DNA from: an uncultured Algibacter sp.
GTDB lineage: Bacteria > Bacteroidota > Bacteroidia > Flavobacteriales > Flavobacteriaceae
Length of the DNA stretch: 64,000 nucleotides
Reading direction: 5' to 3'
Assembly (NCBI RefSeq): GCF_947487575.1
Contig: NZ_CANKXG010000006.1
Location: 62,001-126,000, forward strand
A model generated the notes under the pieces. The model was not told the DNA's origin, ran no database searches, and worked only from the letters and a program-made list of their open reading frames with translations. The position numbers were made by a program, and so were the translations under genes. Below, one piece after another: positions 9,888-19,383 of the stretch (positions are counted from its first letter, which is position 1; each line of letters opens with the position of its first letter).

Positions 9888-12833
9888 CTACATTTTAGTT
9901 TCTGGAGGAAATGCATACGATTTTTTCCATCCTCCAAAGTCGATTAAAATTTGGTCTATCATTACGCCAGCATCTACCATCCAAATTTTTAATTTGTGTT
10001 TTCCTGCTGTATTTACAATTTGCTTTACAGATTGTACGGATGCATTTTTTAATACATTTTGTTTCCAAGCATCACTTCTTCCAAAAGTTTGAAAATCGAC
10101 TACAACAGGTTCTGCATCATCAATAGCTATGGCACAACGCACACCTGTTTTATTGTTGGGTGCATGTGTTGGAATGGCTTGTAAAAACACATCAACCTCT
10201 CCAAAATTAAACGCATAAAAATCGTATTCTAAAATAGGGCTATTTTGTTTTATATCTTCCAATTCTGTTTCAGAATTTGCTTTTCGTGGTAAAGCCACAC
10301 TTACATTTCCTGTGTAACCAACACCATTAAAAGTAGTCCATTTTGCTTCTTTCCCATCAACTTTACGAGAAAAATTTTCTGCATTTATAGAAACAAATCC
10401 TTTGTCTTCAACAAATCCTTCATAATCTTCTAACTCCTTTAATTTTGGATTAAAAACAGATACTCCAATATGAGTCGTTTTTCCTTTTGAAATAAAATCT
10501 ATTCCAGAATTTACTTTAAAACTTGGTGGAATCAGTTGATAATCGTGCCCCAAAGGTGCTTCTTTTCTGTTTTCTCCTTTCGGGACTTTATCCCAATCTA
10601 TAGCTACCCAAATACGCTCTTCTAAATGGTTTTTATTTAGTATTCCTGATGTTTTCGATACTATAATCCAATCTGCTTTAGACACTGCTTCCCATTCCAA
10701 TTCTTCTTTTCCTTTTAAAAATAAATCGATGTAATACTTGTTTTTGGTGTAAGCATTAAAAACGGGTAAAACATCGGCATAGGAATTTATAACCGCATCA
10801 TTTACTTCCATTTGATAGCTTTCTAAAGCCATACCCAAAGTACTCGTTTTTTCTTTTAGGGGGATTGTTGCCGTTGGTTCAGCAAACACAGGCAAATGCC
10901 TTGGCGCCATAGTCATAATATGCTTCCACTTTCCGTTTTGGAGCGTATTGTTAAAATAGTCCGTTTCTTTTTGAATTGCTTTAAATGCATCAAAAGATTT
11001 TGTAGCAAAGTCGCTAGCACTTTCTCTTCCTTGAGCTGCAACAAATTTATTTTTATAACTGTAAAGCCATTTAAGATTTAAATTTGATGCGCCTGTAATG
11101 GGATAATGAATTAGTTGGTAAAAGGCATCTTTTCGGTATGCTGGAATGTTTTTTTGAATTTCATTTACATCACTAATTAAATTTTGATGTGCTTGAATGC
11201 GCTTACCAACTTCATCACCATAATGATATTGTGTCAACTCCGTTTCTCCTGATTTGGTAACCGGTTCTACGCTACTCCAAGCCATAAATTCTGGTCTGCG
11301 TTGAAAGGCCAATTGGTTATATTGAAACATCAAATTGGTAATAGCCTTTGCGTTTTCTTTTCCAAATGCATTAGCACTCCAATTTAGATGGTGTTTTCTA
11401 ACTGAATCGTCATTTTTAAAAGCATCAATATTCCAAGCCATATCTAAAAATAACTCGATATTGTACTCGTGTGGTTTGATATCCCCACAATTTAAAATCC
11501 AAATGTTTTGAGACCCAAAATCATAAGCTTTCGTCATTTCCTCCCACATTAAAACAGGGTTTGTAGAATTTAACCATAGGTAATCGTGGGGTCTTCCCCA
11601 ATACGAGGTATGGTAATAAACTCCTGCCCCTCCACTTCTTTTTTGTTCATCTTCATTACTTAATTGGCGCATGTATCCGTAATTATCATCGGTCCAAACC
11701 AAGCTAATATCTTCGGGCAAGTCTAAACCACTTTGGTAATAACGTAGCACCTCTTTATAAGGCACAAATGCCTGTGGTTTTGCAACTCCTCGCTTTGTAT
11801 TGGCTTTAAGAATCTGACGTTGGTCGGCTATCACTTTTTCTAGAAGTTTTACTTGAGAATCGGTATCGTCTTCGCCAACTATCATAGGTGAATCGTGTTC
11901 TCCACGCATTCCAACGGTATAAATACCTTCAAAATTTGCCGTTTCTTTTGCTCGTTTTTTAAATAATGATTTTATGGATTCTGAATTCGTATCGTATCTA
12001 TAATCGCCCATAGTTTCATGATGCCATTCTGCGTTTATATTACACAGCATGGGTTCTGCATGCGAACTTCCAATAACTATGGCATAATTATCGGCAACTA
12101 TTTTATTTTCTGGATAATGATAAAATGCCTTTGTGCATTTATGCATTGCAGGCCAAATGGTATTAGCTCTTAAACGTAATAAAAGTTCAAACACTTTTGC
12201 ATACGTTTTGGGGCCAATATCTCCCGTTTCAGGTTCGTAATTTAATGCAGCCCAACGTTGTAAGCCCCAATCTTCATCATTTAAAAAAATGCCTCGATAT
12301 TTTACTGATGGCGCACCATAAGTCTTGTTTTTTATGTTTAAGACTAATTCTTGTTGCTTTTCTGGTGTAACATCTGCCCACCATTCCCAAGGAGATACAC
12401 CAATCTTTCGAGATATTTCTAACAGTCCGTAGGCAGTTCCTCTTCGGTCTGAACCGATAATTACTAATGCTTTTTTTATTCCTTTTGAAGGATTATTTAT
12501 AACTTGAATGTTATATGTTTCCCATTTGCCTTTAATTTGAGAAACATCAATGTTATGTTTTGTAACCAATTGATTGATGTGTTTACTTTTTCCTAATGTA
12601 CCTGCAATAATTTGATAGGATGCCTTATTTTGATGGATTGCAACTGTTTTCCCTGAAACTTTTTTTACATCGTTTGCTAAAATTTCAGAAGCAATTCTAA
12701 CCACTTCTGCGTCTTTTTCATCAATGTGTATTGAAGCTATTTCTCCATTTTTAACCAATGGGAATTGAATCGTATTTTGCCCCCATGCGGAAAGACAAAA
12801 CATTAAAAATAAGAGTTTATATAGTTTAGTCAT
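9888..12833 (-). CDS. GH115 family glycoside hydrolase (alpha-glucuronidase type)
   Basis: Resembles GH115 enzymes over its full length: KYRGIFLNDEDWGLQRWA, LRLRANTIWPAMH, GSSHAEPMLCN, VWTDDNYGYMRQ and IWILNCGDIKPHEY are family hallmarks. Characterised GH115 enzymes remove (4-O-methyl-)glucuronic acid, usually alpha-1,2-linked, from xylan side chains. I chose the start at 12833 (MTKLYKLLFLMFCLSAWG, a clear signal peptide) rather than the longer frame from 12878, because the extra 15 residues spoil the signal. The ATG overlaps the preceding stop region (ATGACTAA), implying translational coupling with the PI-PLC-type gene. In a mannoside locus the substrate may be glucuronic acid on mannose; that is inference. 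Confidence 0.92.
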   Translation of the reverse strand: MTKLYKLLFLMFCLSAWGQNTIQFPLVKNGEIASIHIDEKDAEVVRIASEILANDVKKVSGKTVAIHQNKASYQIIAGTLGKSKHINQLVTKHNIDVSQIKGKWETYNIQVINNPSKGIKKALVIIGSDRRGTAYGLLEISRKIGVSPWEWWADVTPEKQQELVLNIKNKTYGAPSVKYRGIFLNDEDWGLQRWAALNYEPETGDIGPKTYAKVFELLLRLRANTIWPAMHKCTKAFYHYPENKIVADNYAIVIGSSHAEPMLCNINAEWHHETMGDYRYDTNSESIKSLFKKRAKETANFEGIYTVGMRGEHDSPMIVGEDDTDSQVKLLEKVIADQRQILKANTKRGVAKPQAFVPYKEVLRYYQSGLDLPEDISLVWTDDNYGYMRQLSNEDEQKRSGGAGVYYHTSYWGRPHDYLWLNSTNPVLMWEEMTKAYDFGSQNIWILNCGDIKPHEYNIELFLDMAWNIDAFKNDDSVRKHHLNWSANAFGKENAKAITNLMFQYNQLAFQRRPEFMAWSSVEPVTKSGETELTQYHYGDEVGKRIQAHQNLISDVNEIQKNIPAYRKDAFYQLIHYPITGASNLNLKWLYSYKNKFVAAQGRESASDFATKSFDAFKAIQKETDYFNNTLQNGKWKHIMTMAPRHLPVFAEPTATIPLKEKTSTLGMALESYQMEVNDAVINSYADVLPVFNAYTKNKYYIDLFLKGKEELEWEAVSKADWIIVSKTSGILNKNHLEERIWVAIDWDKVPKGENRKEAPLGHDYQLIPPSFKVNSGIDFISKGKTTHIGVSVFNPKLKELEDYEGFVEDKGFVSINAENFSRKVDGKEAKWTTFNGVGYTGNVSVALPRKANSETELEDIKQNSPILEYDFYAFNFGEVDVFLQAIPTHAPNNKTGVRCAIAIDDAEPVVVDFQTFGRSDAWKQNVLKNASVQSVKQIVNTAGKHKLKIWMVDAGVMIDQILIDFGGWKKSYAFPPETKM

Positions 12834-13902
12834 TGTATTCTGCTGCTTTTTTAATCCTTTCATAAGTGCCATCATCAAACTTCACTTTAAAATCAGATTT
12901 AAATAATGTTGATGGCTTATAATAATCGGTAGATATTACTTGCGCTCCCGATGCTTTTGCTTTTTCAAATTTGGTGTAATCGTTTGTTCTAGCTTCTTTA
13001 GTTCCTGCGTCGGCGCGCGTGCGCACCATATACCCTTTTGCAACTAACTGCTTTATATATTCAAAATCGGTAATGGGATTATTCACAATTCTAAACGCAG
13101 CTTCAGGATTTCCTTCTTTACTATTCACAAAAAACACGCGGTTTTTTAGTGTGTTATCGCCGTCGATGTAAAGTTTGTTTTTTTGTTCTTTTTCATCTAA
13201 AACGAAAAGGAATTTCCCTTTACAGTCTTCTAATTTTGGCCAGCCGTTTTTTAGGACTGCTTCTTCTAAATTATTAAAATCTTTCCGCACGTCATCTGGC
13301 ACTATCAAATCGTCTTTTGAAAAAACCGAACGTATTTCAGCATCTAATTCTTGATAGGCTTTGGCTGAAAACGGCAGTGGTTTTGTTAACTGTTGTAGTG
13401 CTTTATCTTTCGTATTCATTAAGATGATAATTGGTGTATGTTTTGGGTTTTCATCCGACCATTGCTTCATCACGCTTAAACAATCTTTGAATAGCAAATG
13501 ATGACTTCTAAAGTCGATATCTTGAATATGAAACAATTTAAATCCAGATGCTTCTAAAGTATTATCTTCATCATAAGGCATTGGAATAGCTCCAGATTGT
13601 TTTACAATTTCTAAACCTTTCGGATTGGAAAAATGACCACCTTTTGGGTCGTAAAACACATCTAATTCTAAATGTCGTAAACCTAGATTTAGTTGTTCTT
13701 TAATACTAACATGCTCATATTCTAAAGATTTTGCTTTGCTAGAATCAATAGTTCCAATATAATTTAACAATGGTTTTTCTATACCTATTTTATATGAATT
13801 ATGACTTCCAATAACCTGAATATCATTCAGTTTTAAATGTGTTTGATCTGCACACCCAAAACAGACAACAATAATCAGACATAAAAGAGCCCGTTGTTTC
13901 AT
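12826..13902 (-). CDS. PI-PLC-type (Ca2+-dependent) phosphodiesterase lipoprotein
   Basis: 358 residues with a lipoprotein signal (LCLIIVVCFGC). Resembles the calcium-dependent phosphoinositide phospholipase C-like family: VIGSHNSYK carries the first catalytic-type His, LRHLELDVFYDP the metal-binding Glu/Asp pair, and LFHIQDIDFRS a second His. The TIM-barrel phosphodiesterases of this superfamily cleave phosphodiester bonds of phosphatidylinositol or related lipids. It starts immediately after the GH125 stop and overlaps the GH115 start, so it is an integral member of the operon. The specific substrate is unknown; PI-anchored mannosides or phosphomannan are possibilities. Confidence 0.8.
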   Translation of the reverse strand: MKQRALLCLIIVVCFGCADQTHLKLNDIQVIGSHNSYKIGIEKPLLNYIGTIDSSKAKSLEYEHVSIKEQLNLGLRHLELDVFYDPKGGHFSNPKGLEIVKQSGAIPMPYDEDNTLEASGFKLFHIQDIDFRSHHLLFKDCLSVMKQWSDENPKHTPIIILMNTKDKALQQLTKPLPFSAKAYQELDAEIRSVFSKDDLIVPDDVRKDFNNLEEAVLKNGWPKLEDCKGKFLFVLDEKEQKNKLYIDGDNTLKNRVFFVNSKEGNPEAAFRIVNNPITDFEYIKQLVAKGYMVRTRADAGTKEARTNDYTKFEKAKASGAQVISTDYYKPSTLFKSDFKVKFDDGTYERIKKAAEYND

Positions 13903-15342
13903 TTAAATAGATTTTAAAAGTTTTGGTTTTTCGTTGTATAGCTTTAAAATCAACTCCCCAAATAAGGTATTCGCCCAAGCAAACCAAGACCTAGAGAATT
14001 TAGAAGCATCATCTTTATGAAAGGTTTCATGCATAAATCCTGAACCATTATGCGTATTCATCAATTGTTTGATACACCAAACAATTTCCTCATCGCTATC
14101 GCTCGTCATGGCTCTTAAAATAATGCCCATAGGCCAAATGGTATCTAAACCTGCATGTGGACCACCTTGCCCCTCGCCTGCTTTCCCTTTAAAATAATAA
14201 GGGTTATCATCACTCAACAAATACGCTCTTGTATTTTTATAGACTTCGGAATCGTAAAACGCTTCATTCATCAAATATTTCATGGCGATTAATGACGGAA
14301 TATTAGGGTCGTCTATACATACTTTATTCCCAAAACCATCTATTTCGTAGGCATATATTTTGCCATAGTGTAAATGTTCTGAAATGGCATATTTATTTAC
14401 TGCTTGTAATACTTCGCTAGAAAATGAAGCACATTCTTTAGAAAACAAATCGTCTTTAAAAACCGTTTTATAAACCTCACTTAATTGTGCTAAAGACTCT
14501 ACTGCAAACAGGTTTGATGGAATTAAAAAGGGGTACATTGTGCCGTCATCAGATGGTCTAAATGCAGAACAAATGAGTCCTGCTGGTTTTATTGGTCTGC
14601 CTTTTCCACTAAAAGGTGCTGTAACGTTTTTATTTCTTCTTACGCGTTCAAAATAATAGGGTGTTGTTCCGCTTTTGCGTTGTTCTGTTCTTAGGGTTTC
14701 TACTGCTAATCGCATGGCCTTATCCCAATCTGCATCAAAAACAGAAGTATCTCCGGTTTCTTTATAATACCCGTAAACCAAACGAACGGCATAACATAAA
14801 GAGTCTATTTCCCATTTACGTTCGTGAATACCTGACTGTGGCGTTGGTTTATCGTCTTTCCATTTTGTTGGTCTTGTAACATCTTTGTAAAATGCATTGG
14901 CATAAGGGTCTAACAGCACGCATTTGGTTTGCCTATTTATTAAGCCTTTAAATAATTTTTTTAGTTTTTTATCTTTATGAACCAAAGGTAAATATGGCCA
15001 AACTTGAGCTGTAGAATCTCGCAACCACATGGCATCAATATCGCCTGTTATAACAAATGTATCTGGTTTATCATCAATAATTTCATAATCTACTGTGGTA
15101 TCTAAAGTGTTTGGAAAACAGTTTTCAAACATCCACGCCAATTCTTTATTATTGATACCTTTTTTTACATTTTTTATAGTTTTTTCAACAGCATCACTAA
15201 CAAATGTTCTTTTAGAAGGAATAGGTCTGTTGGAAGTATACGCTTGAAAATCCTGAGCTACTCCTAAAGCAGAACAGTTTAATGCCGTAAGTCCAGCAAC
15301 ACCCAAAGCACTTTGTTTTATAAATTTTCTTCTTGTTGTCAT
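13903..15342 (-). CDS. GH125 exo-alpha-1,6-mannosidase
   Basis: 479 residues, typical GH125 (former DUF1237) length. Hallmarks: GDIDAMWLRDSTAQVWPYLPL near residues 97-117, IKPAGLICSAFRPSDDGTMYPFLIPSN, and AGLDTIWPMGIILRAMTSD near the C-terminus. The family hydrolyses non-reducing alpha-1,6-mannose by inversion. The N-terminus has a twin-arginine-like motif (RRKFIKQ) and a hydrophobic stretch ending at a Cys (LTALNC), so export is expected, perhaps by Tat. A 98-base gap separates it from the upstream GH92; the following PI-PLC-type gene starts at once. Together with GH92 it can trim both alpha-1,2/1,3 and alpha-1,6 linkages of N-glycans or fungal mannan. Confidence 0.95.
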   Translation of the reverse strand: MTTRRKFIKQSALGVAGLTALNCSALGVAQDFQAYTSNRPIPSKRTFVSDAVEKTIKNVKKGINNKELAWMFENCFPNTLDTTVDYEIIDDKPDTFVITGDIDAMWLRDSTAQVWPYLPLVHKDKKLKKLFKGLINRQTKCVLLDPYANAFYKDVTRPTKWKDDKPTPQSGIHERKWEIDSLCYAVRLVYGYYKETGDTSVFDADWDKAMRLAVETLRTEQRKSGTTPYYFERVRRNKNVTAPFSGKGRPIKPAGLICSAFRPSDDGTMYPFLIPSNLFAVESLAQLSEVYKTVFKDDLFSKECASFSSEVLQAVNKYAISEHLHYGKIYAYEIDGFGNKVCIDDPNIPSLIAMKYLMNEAFYDSEVYKNTRAYLLSDDNPYYFKGKAGEGQGGPHAGLDTIWPMGIILRAMTSDSDEEIVWCIKQLMNTHNGSGFMHETFHKDDASKFSRSWFAWANTLFGELILKLYNEKPKLLKSI

Positions 15343-15440
15343 TTATTTAAGAATTAGCATCTGAAAATGGTACGAATAAAATAAGGATTAGTGCCTCTAA
15401 GAAAATAGATATCATCCTAATACACTAAAGATAATACACT

Positions 15441-17747
15441 TTAATTATCTCTGGCTTCCATTTCCATGTTAAGCACACCACCACTTGTTATGTCTTTATG
15501 AAACAAGGTAAATTCTTTTAATGACTTACCATTAAAGGTCGCTTCTTTTACAAAAACGTTGGCTTCATTATTATCAGTAGCTAGAATTTCTAAGGTTTTT
15601 CCTGAATGATAATCGGGATGCAATTGAATGGAAATTTTATCGAAAATAGGGCTTCCAATTTGATATTCTGCATCTGCATCTGTTCCGCCATTTATTTGGA
15701 ATAAACCAATTTTCATTAACACAGCAAGACTTCCCATTAAACCTTGGTCTTCGTCTCCATTATAACCTGTTGATGGTGCTAAACCTCCAAAAACGGTAGA
15801 TGTTACTTTTCGAGACCAATACTGTGTTAAGTCTGGTCTGCCCAGTTTATGAAAAGCAAAAGCTGTTTGTATAGAGGGTTGATTACCATAGTTTATTGGA
15901 ATCTTTCTGTATTCTGGATGTAATTCTGATGCATGTGATGTACCAGAGGTAAAGTTTAAAGTCTCTGCTTCTTCAAATTGAGTCTTCAATTTATCGGCAG
16001 CCACATCTTTTCCTCCCATTAATTCTCCTAATTCTGGAATATTATGAGGTACAAACCATGTGGATTGTGCCCCATTGGCTTCTATAAAACCTTCCTCGTA
16101 ATTGTAAGGACTATAGTCAGCTTGCCATTGTCCCTTTATATTTTTGGGTTGCATCCACCCTATTTTTTTATTGAATAGGTTCTGATAGTTTTTAGAACGC
16201 TTCATAAAATAATCGTAATCTGCTTTCTTTCCTAACTTTAATGCCAATTGGGCTAACGTCCAATCTTGATACGCATATTCTAAAGTTAAACCTGCACCAT
16301 CTTGATGCCCTCCAAATTTACCTTCTGGATTTGGATGTGGCACAAAACCATTTTTTAAATAATATTTAAGACCACCTCCTTTTTGTGTTTTATGCTCATA
16401 GCCCGCCTTTTCCATAATACCATTTGGCATATGGTTTTTCTTTAAAGCTTCGTATACATATTCTAAATTATTTTTAAGAATACCTTTTTGAATGGCACTC
16501 ACAAAAAATGGTGTGGAAGAACTTCCCGTCATAACATAAGTATAATTCCCTCCTGATGGCCCTCTAGCAACTAAACCTCCATCTTTATAATATTGCAGTA
16601 AAGACCATGTAAACTCTTCATAAATTTCTGGATATACTAAGCCCCATAAAGTATTTATTGTCCATTGCGCGCCCCAAAAAGCATCTGAGTTATAATGATT
16701 AAACTTAGGCGTACCATCTTCTTTTAAAGGCAATTGCCCTATTCTAAAGCTTTTTCCTGTATTATCTGGATATGCACCATTTACATCACTTATGGTTCGT
16801 CTTCCTTGAAGCGCATGCCACAAGTCTGTATAAAATCTCTTTTGTTGCTTTTCAGTATTCCCTTCAACTTTTATTCTTCCTAAAAGACTATTCCATTCGG
16901 TTTTTGAGTCTGAAACTACAGCATTAAAATCCCAATGTGGTAATTCTGTTTTCATATTCAAACTGGCATTTTCTTCTGACGTATATGAAATAGCAACTTT
17001 CATTAAAAGCGGCGTATTCAAATCCTTAAAATGTAACATGTAATTCCCTGTTTCTTCATCTTTTTGAAGATGATTTACAGACTGATTTAAAGCTATTTTA
17101 AAAAATACTTTTAAATCTTTTGGTCTCCTATGCGTTGGCGTAGCTACTACAGAGCCAACAAATTCTTTATCGTTAATTTGTTTTAATATGCCATTTGCAT
17201 TATCGCTAGGTCCTAAAACGGTATTTAAATTTAATAGGATTCCTGCTTCAGATTTTTCAGGAAATGTATATTTATGAAAACCGACACGTTTGGTGCTTGT
17301 TAATTCTGTTTTAATATTAAAACGTTGAAGTTCTAAGCTATGATAACCTGGTTTTACCACTTCATTATCATGACTAAATTTTGAATAGAAATCGGTAAAA
17401 ATGCTATTTTTATTTTCTTCGGAAAAGGTAACTGGCATTACAGAAACACCAGATATTTGCCAACCATGAATATGGCTAAATCCTTTTATTGTATCTGTTT
17501 TATAACGATAACCACTACCCCAAGCTCCATCTATTTGATTATCTGGACTTAAATTTACCATTCCAAAAGGACGACATGCCGACGAAAAGAAAAACCATCT
17601 AGAATTTTCTGTATCTAGTTGAGGATAGACCATATTTGAAAAATCGACCTCTTTATAAACCTCATCTGTGATTATTTGTTTACTATCATTTTTACAAGCA
17701 AAAACTGATAATAGTATAAATAATATAAAAAATTTACAATATCTCAT
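15441..17747 (-). CDS. GH92 alpha-mannosidase, divergent subgroup
   Basis: 768 residues with a lipoprotein signal (LLSVFAC). Recognised as GH92 from VYPQLDTENSRWFFFSSACRP through SDAFWGAQWTINTLW and the C-terminal barrel. The region that usually reads EGNxWQYxWFVPHD reads EANGAQSTWFVPHN, keeping the Glu that aligns with the catalytic acid. The usual GNEDxGQMSxWYVF reads GDEDQGLMGSLAVL, so the carboxylates stay but the Ser/Trp/Tyr after them are lost. This marks a distinct subgroup whose linkage specificity may differ from exo-alpha-1,2-mannosidases. The stop is 5 bases after the GH28 stop-side neighbour, in the susC-susD operon. Confidence 0.92.
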   Translation of the reverse strand: MRYCKFFILFILLSVFACKNDSKQIITDEVYKEVDFSNMVYPQLDTENSRWFFFSSACRPFGMVNLSPDNQIDGAWGSGYRYKTDTIKGFSHIHGWQISGVSVMPVTFSEENKNSIFTDFYSKFSHDNEVVKPGYHSLELQRFNIKTELTSTKRVGFHKYTFPEKSEAGILLNLNTVLGPSDNANGILKQINDKEFVGSVVATPTHRRPKDLKVFFKIALNQSVNHLQKDEETGNYMLHFKDLNTPLLMKVAISYTSEENASLNMKTELPHWDFNAVVSDSKTEWNSLLGRIKVEGNTEKQQKRFYTDLWHALQGRRTISDVNGAYPDNTGKSFRIGQLPLKEDGTPKFNHYNSDAFWGAQWTINTLWGLVYPEIYEEFTWSLLQYYKDGGLVARGPSGGNYTYVMTGSSSTPFFVSAIQKGILKNNLEYVYEALKKNHMPNGIMEKAGYEHKTQKGGGLKYYLKNGFVPHPNPEGKFGGHQDGAGLTLEYAYQDWTLAQLALKLGKKADYDYFMKRSKNYQNLFNKKIGWMQPKNIKGQWQADYSPYNYEEGFIEANGAQSTWFVPHNIPELGELMGGKDVAADKLKTQFEEAETLNFTSGTSHASELHPEYRKIPINYGNQPSIQTAFAFHKLGRPDLTQYWSRKVTSTVFGGLAPSTGYNGDEDQGLMGSLAVLMKIGLFQINGGTDADAEYQIGSPIFDKISIQLHPDYHSGKTLEILATDNNEANVFVKEATFNGKSLKEFTLFHKDITSGGVLNMEMEARDN

Positions 17748-17752
17748 TGGGC

Positions 17753-19381
17753 CTATTTAATAATGGCAGTAGCCGTTTTCAATTCATCATCTTTTGTTAC
17801 CTCATGCGTTCCTTTTAATACAAATTGTTTATGATTAGTTTCTGGTAAAACCACGTTTTCTAAATTTAAAACTTTTACTTCATCAAATACAAATGCTGGT
17901 CTAAAATCTTTGTTTTCCAGTTTTAAATTTACATTTTTAAAAGTAATATCATTTGCATAGCGAACGTAAAACCCCCAAGCAGGCAGCTCTCCAAACATTG
18001 AAAACTCTGGATAATCTTTTATTTTATGAGGCACTTGTTCTAATCTACTTAAAGGCACATAAGCCATTCCTTTTGATGCTCTACCAGGATATGTAATATC
18101 TATATTTTCTATAATTACATTTTCTATATTATGCCCAGGAATACCTACAATTGAAGAAGGAAAAGGGTTGTGGAAAAAATCGACCTCTGGTCCTCTTAAA
18201 TCGTAATTTATATCTGGTCTTCCAAAAGGTATTTCAACCTTTATATCTTTTATATGTACATTTTTTATAATTCCCGGTTGCTCGCCACCTCTGTGACCTA
18301 AGCGAATAAAAATACCATTCCCTGTATTTTTAGCAACAATATTAGACACACTAATGTTTTCTATAGCACCTCCATCAACACTTTCAATAGCTATTGCAGA
18401 ACGAAATGTATCAAAAACATTAATATTTTCGATAGTCACATTTTTAAATCCACCGTAAGAAGCTGTTCCAAACTTTAATGCACTTGCACTACTTTTAATT
18501 GTACAATTTGCAATATATATACTATCGTTATAATACTTTGGAAAGTACGATTTTAAACAAATGCCATCGTCAGCAGAATCTACATCGCAATTAGTTATTT
18601 GTACATTTTTACAATCGGTAATATCTATACCATCATTATTCCAAAAGGCTCTATTAACTATTTTAAGGTTATCTAATTTTAATTTTTCACATAACTCAAA
18701 AGAAAGTCCCCAACATGCTCCATTTTGCAGGTTTAAATCCAAGACATCTACATTTTTGCACATTGAAAATCTAAATAATTTAGGTCTTGCCGTTTCATTG
18801 GGACGCATGCGCCTGTAATTATACTTTGGGTCTATACGTTCTCCTGAATGGTGTAAACTATCTATACTTAGTGCCAAAGCTCTCCCTTGTCCATCTATTT
18901 TACCTTTGCCGTAGATTTTAAAATTATTAGCTTTATAGGCTACTAAAAATGCCATATTCGAGTAATCGTCTCTCTTTGGAGATTCTGGTCGTTCTGGCAT
19001 TGGCACATCTTTATAATCGTAAGGATTTGTACTCCCTAATAAAACAGCACCTGCTTTTAAATACAAGCTTACATTAGATTTCATTACAAGACTACCAGAA
19101 AGGTATTCTCCTTTAGGAAATACTAAAGTGCCACCATGGGCTTGATGAACTCTATCTATTAATTCTTGTAAAGCAACTGTATTTAATATTTTACTGTTAC
19201 CAACTATACCATAATCTGTAACCAAATATTCTTTATTATTAGTCTTTTTTAGATACTCTTTTTTAACTTCACTTTGAGAGACATTTACAGGTGTTTCAGG
19301 TGCTTCTTTACATGACCAAAAAAATAAAATCAGTAAAAAAACATATAAAACAGAAATACTACATTTTGTCTTGTATGCCAT
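17753..19381 (-). CDS. GH28 family (polygalacturonase-like) lipoprotein
   Basis: 542 residues with lipoprotein signal (LLILFFWSC). It has the right-handed parallel beta-helix pattern of GH28: GKGKIDGQG, NNDGIDI near 247-251 (the NTD motif with its catalytic Asp) and DSADDGICLKS near 267-275 (the DD motif). The canonical GHG motif is not found at the expected place; that turn reads FGTASYGGF. Classical GH28 enzymes hydrolyse alpha-1,4-galacturonosyl links in pectin, but the family also includes rhamnogalacturonan and xylogalacturonan enzymes. Its placement between two GH92 genes, with starts and stops within 5 bases, suggests co-translation and a uronic-acid-containing substrate. Confidence 0.9.
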   Translation of the reverse strand: MAYKTKCSISVLYVFLLILFFWSCKEAPETPVNVSQSEVKKEYLKKTNNKEYLVTDYGIVGNSKILNTVALQELIDRVHQAHGGTLVFPKGEYLSGSLVMKSNVSLYLKAGAVLLGSTNPYDYKDVPMPERPESPKRDDYSNMAFLVAYKANNFKIYGKGKIDGQGRALALSIDSLHHSGERIDPKYNYRRMRPNETARPKLFRFSMCKNVDVLDLNLQNGACWGLSFELCEKLKLDNLKIVNRAFWNNDGIDITDCKNVQITNCDVDSADDGICLKSYFPKYYNDSIYIANCTIKSSASALKFGTASYGGFKNVTIENINVFDTFRSAIAIESVDGGAIENISVSNIVAKNTGNGIFIRLGHRGGEQPGIIKNVHIKDIKVEIPFGRPDINYDLRGPEVDFFHNPFPSSIVGIPGHNIENVIIENIDITYPGRASKGMAYVPLSRLEQVPHKIKDYPEFSMFGELPAWGFYVRYANDITFKNVNLKLENKDFRPAFVFDEVKVLNLENVVLPETNHKQFVLKGTHEVTKDDELKTATAIIK

Positions 19382-19383
19382 GT

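Noticed and set aside
12834-12878. Longer GH115 start at 12878.
   Set aside because: The 15 extra residues precede a perfect signal peptide and overlap the previous gene more; the ATG at 12833 fits better.
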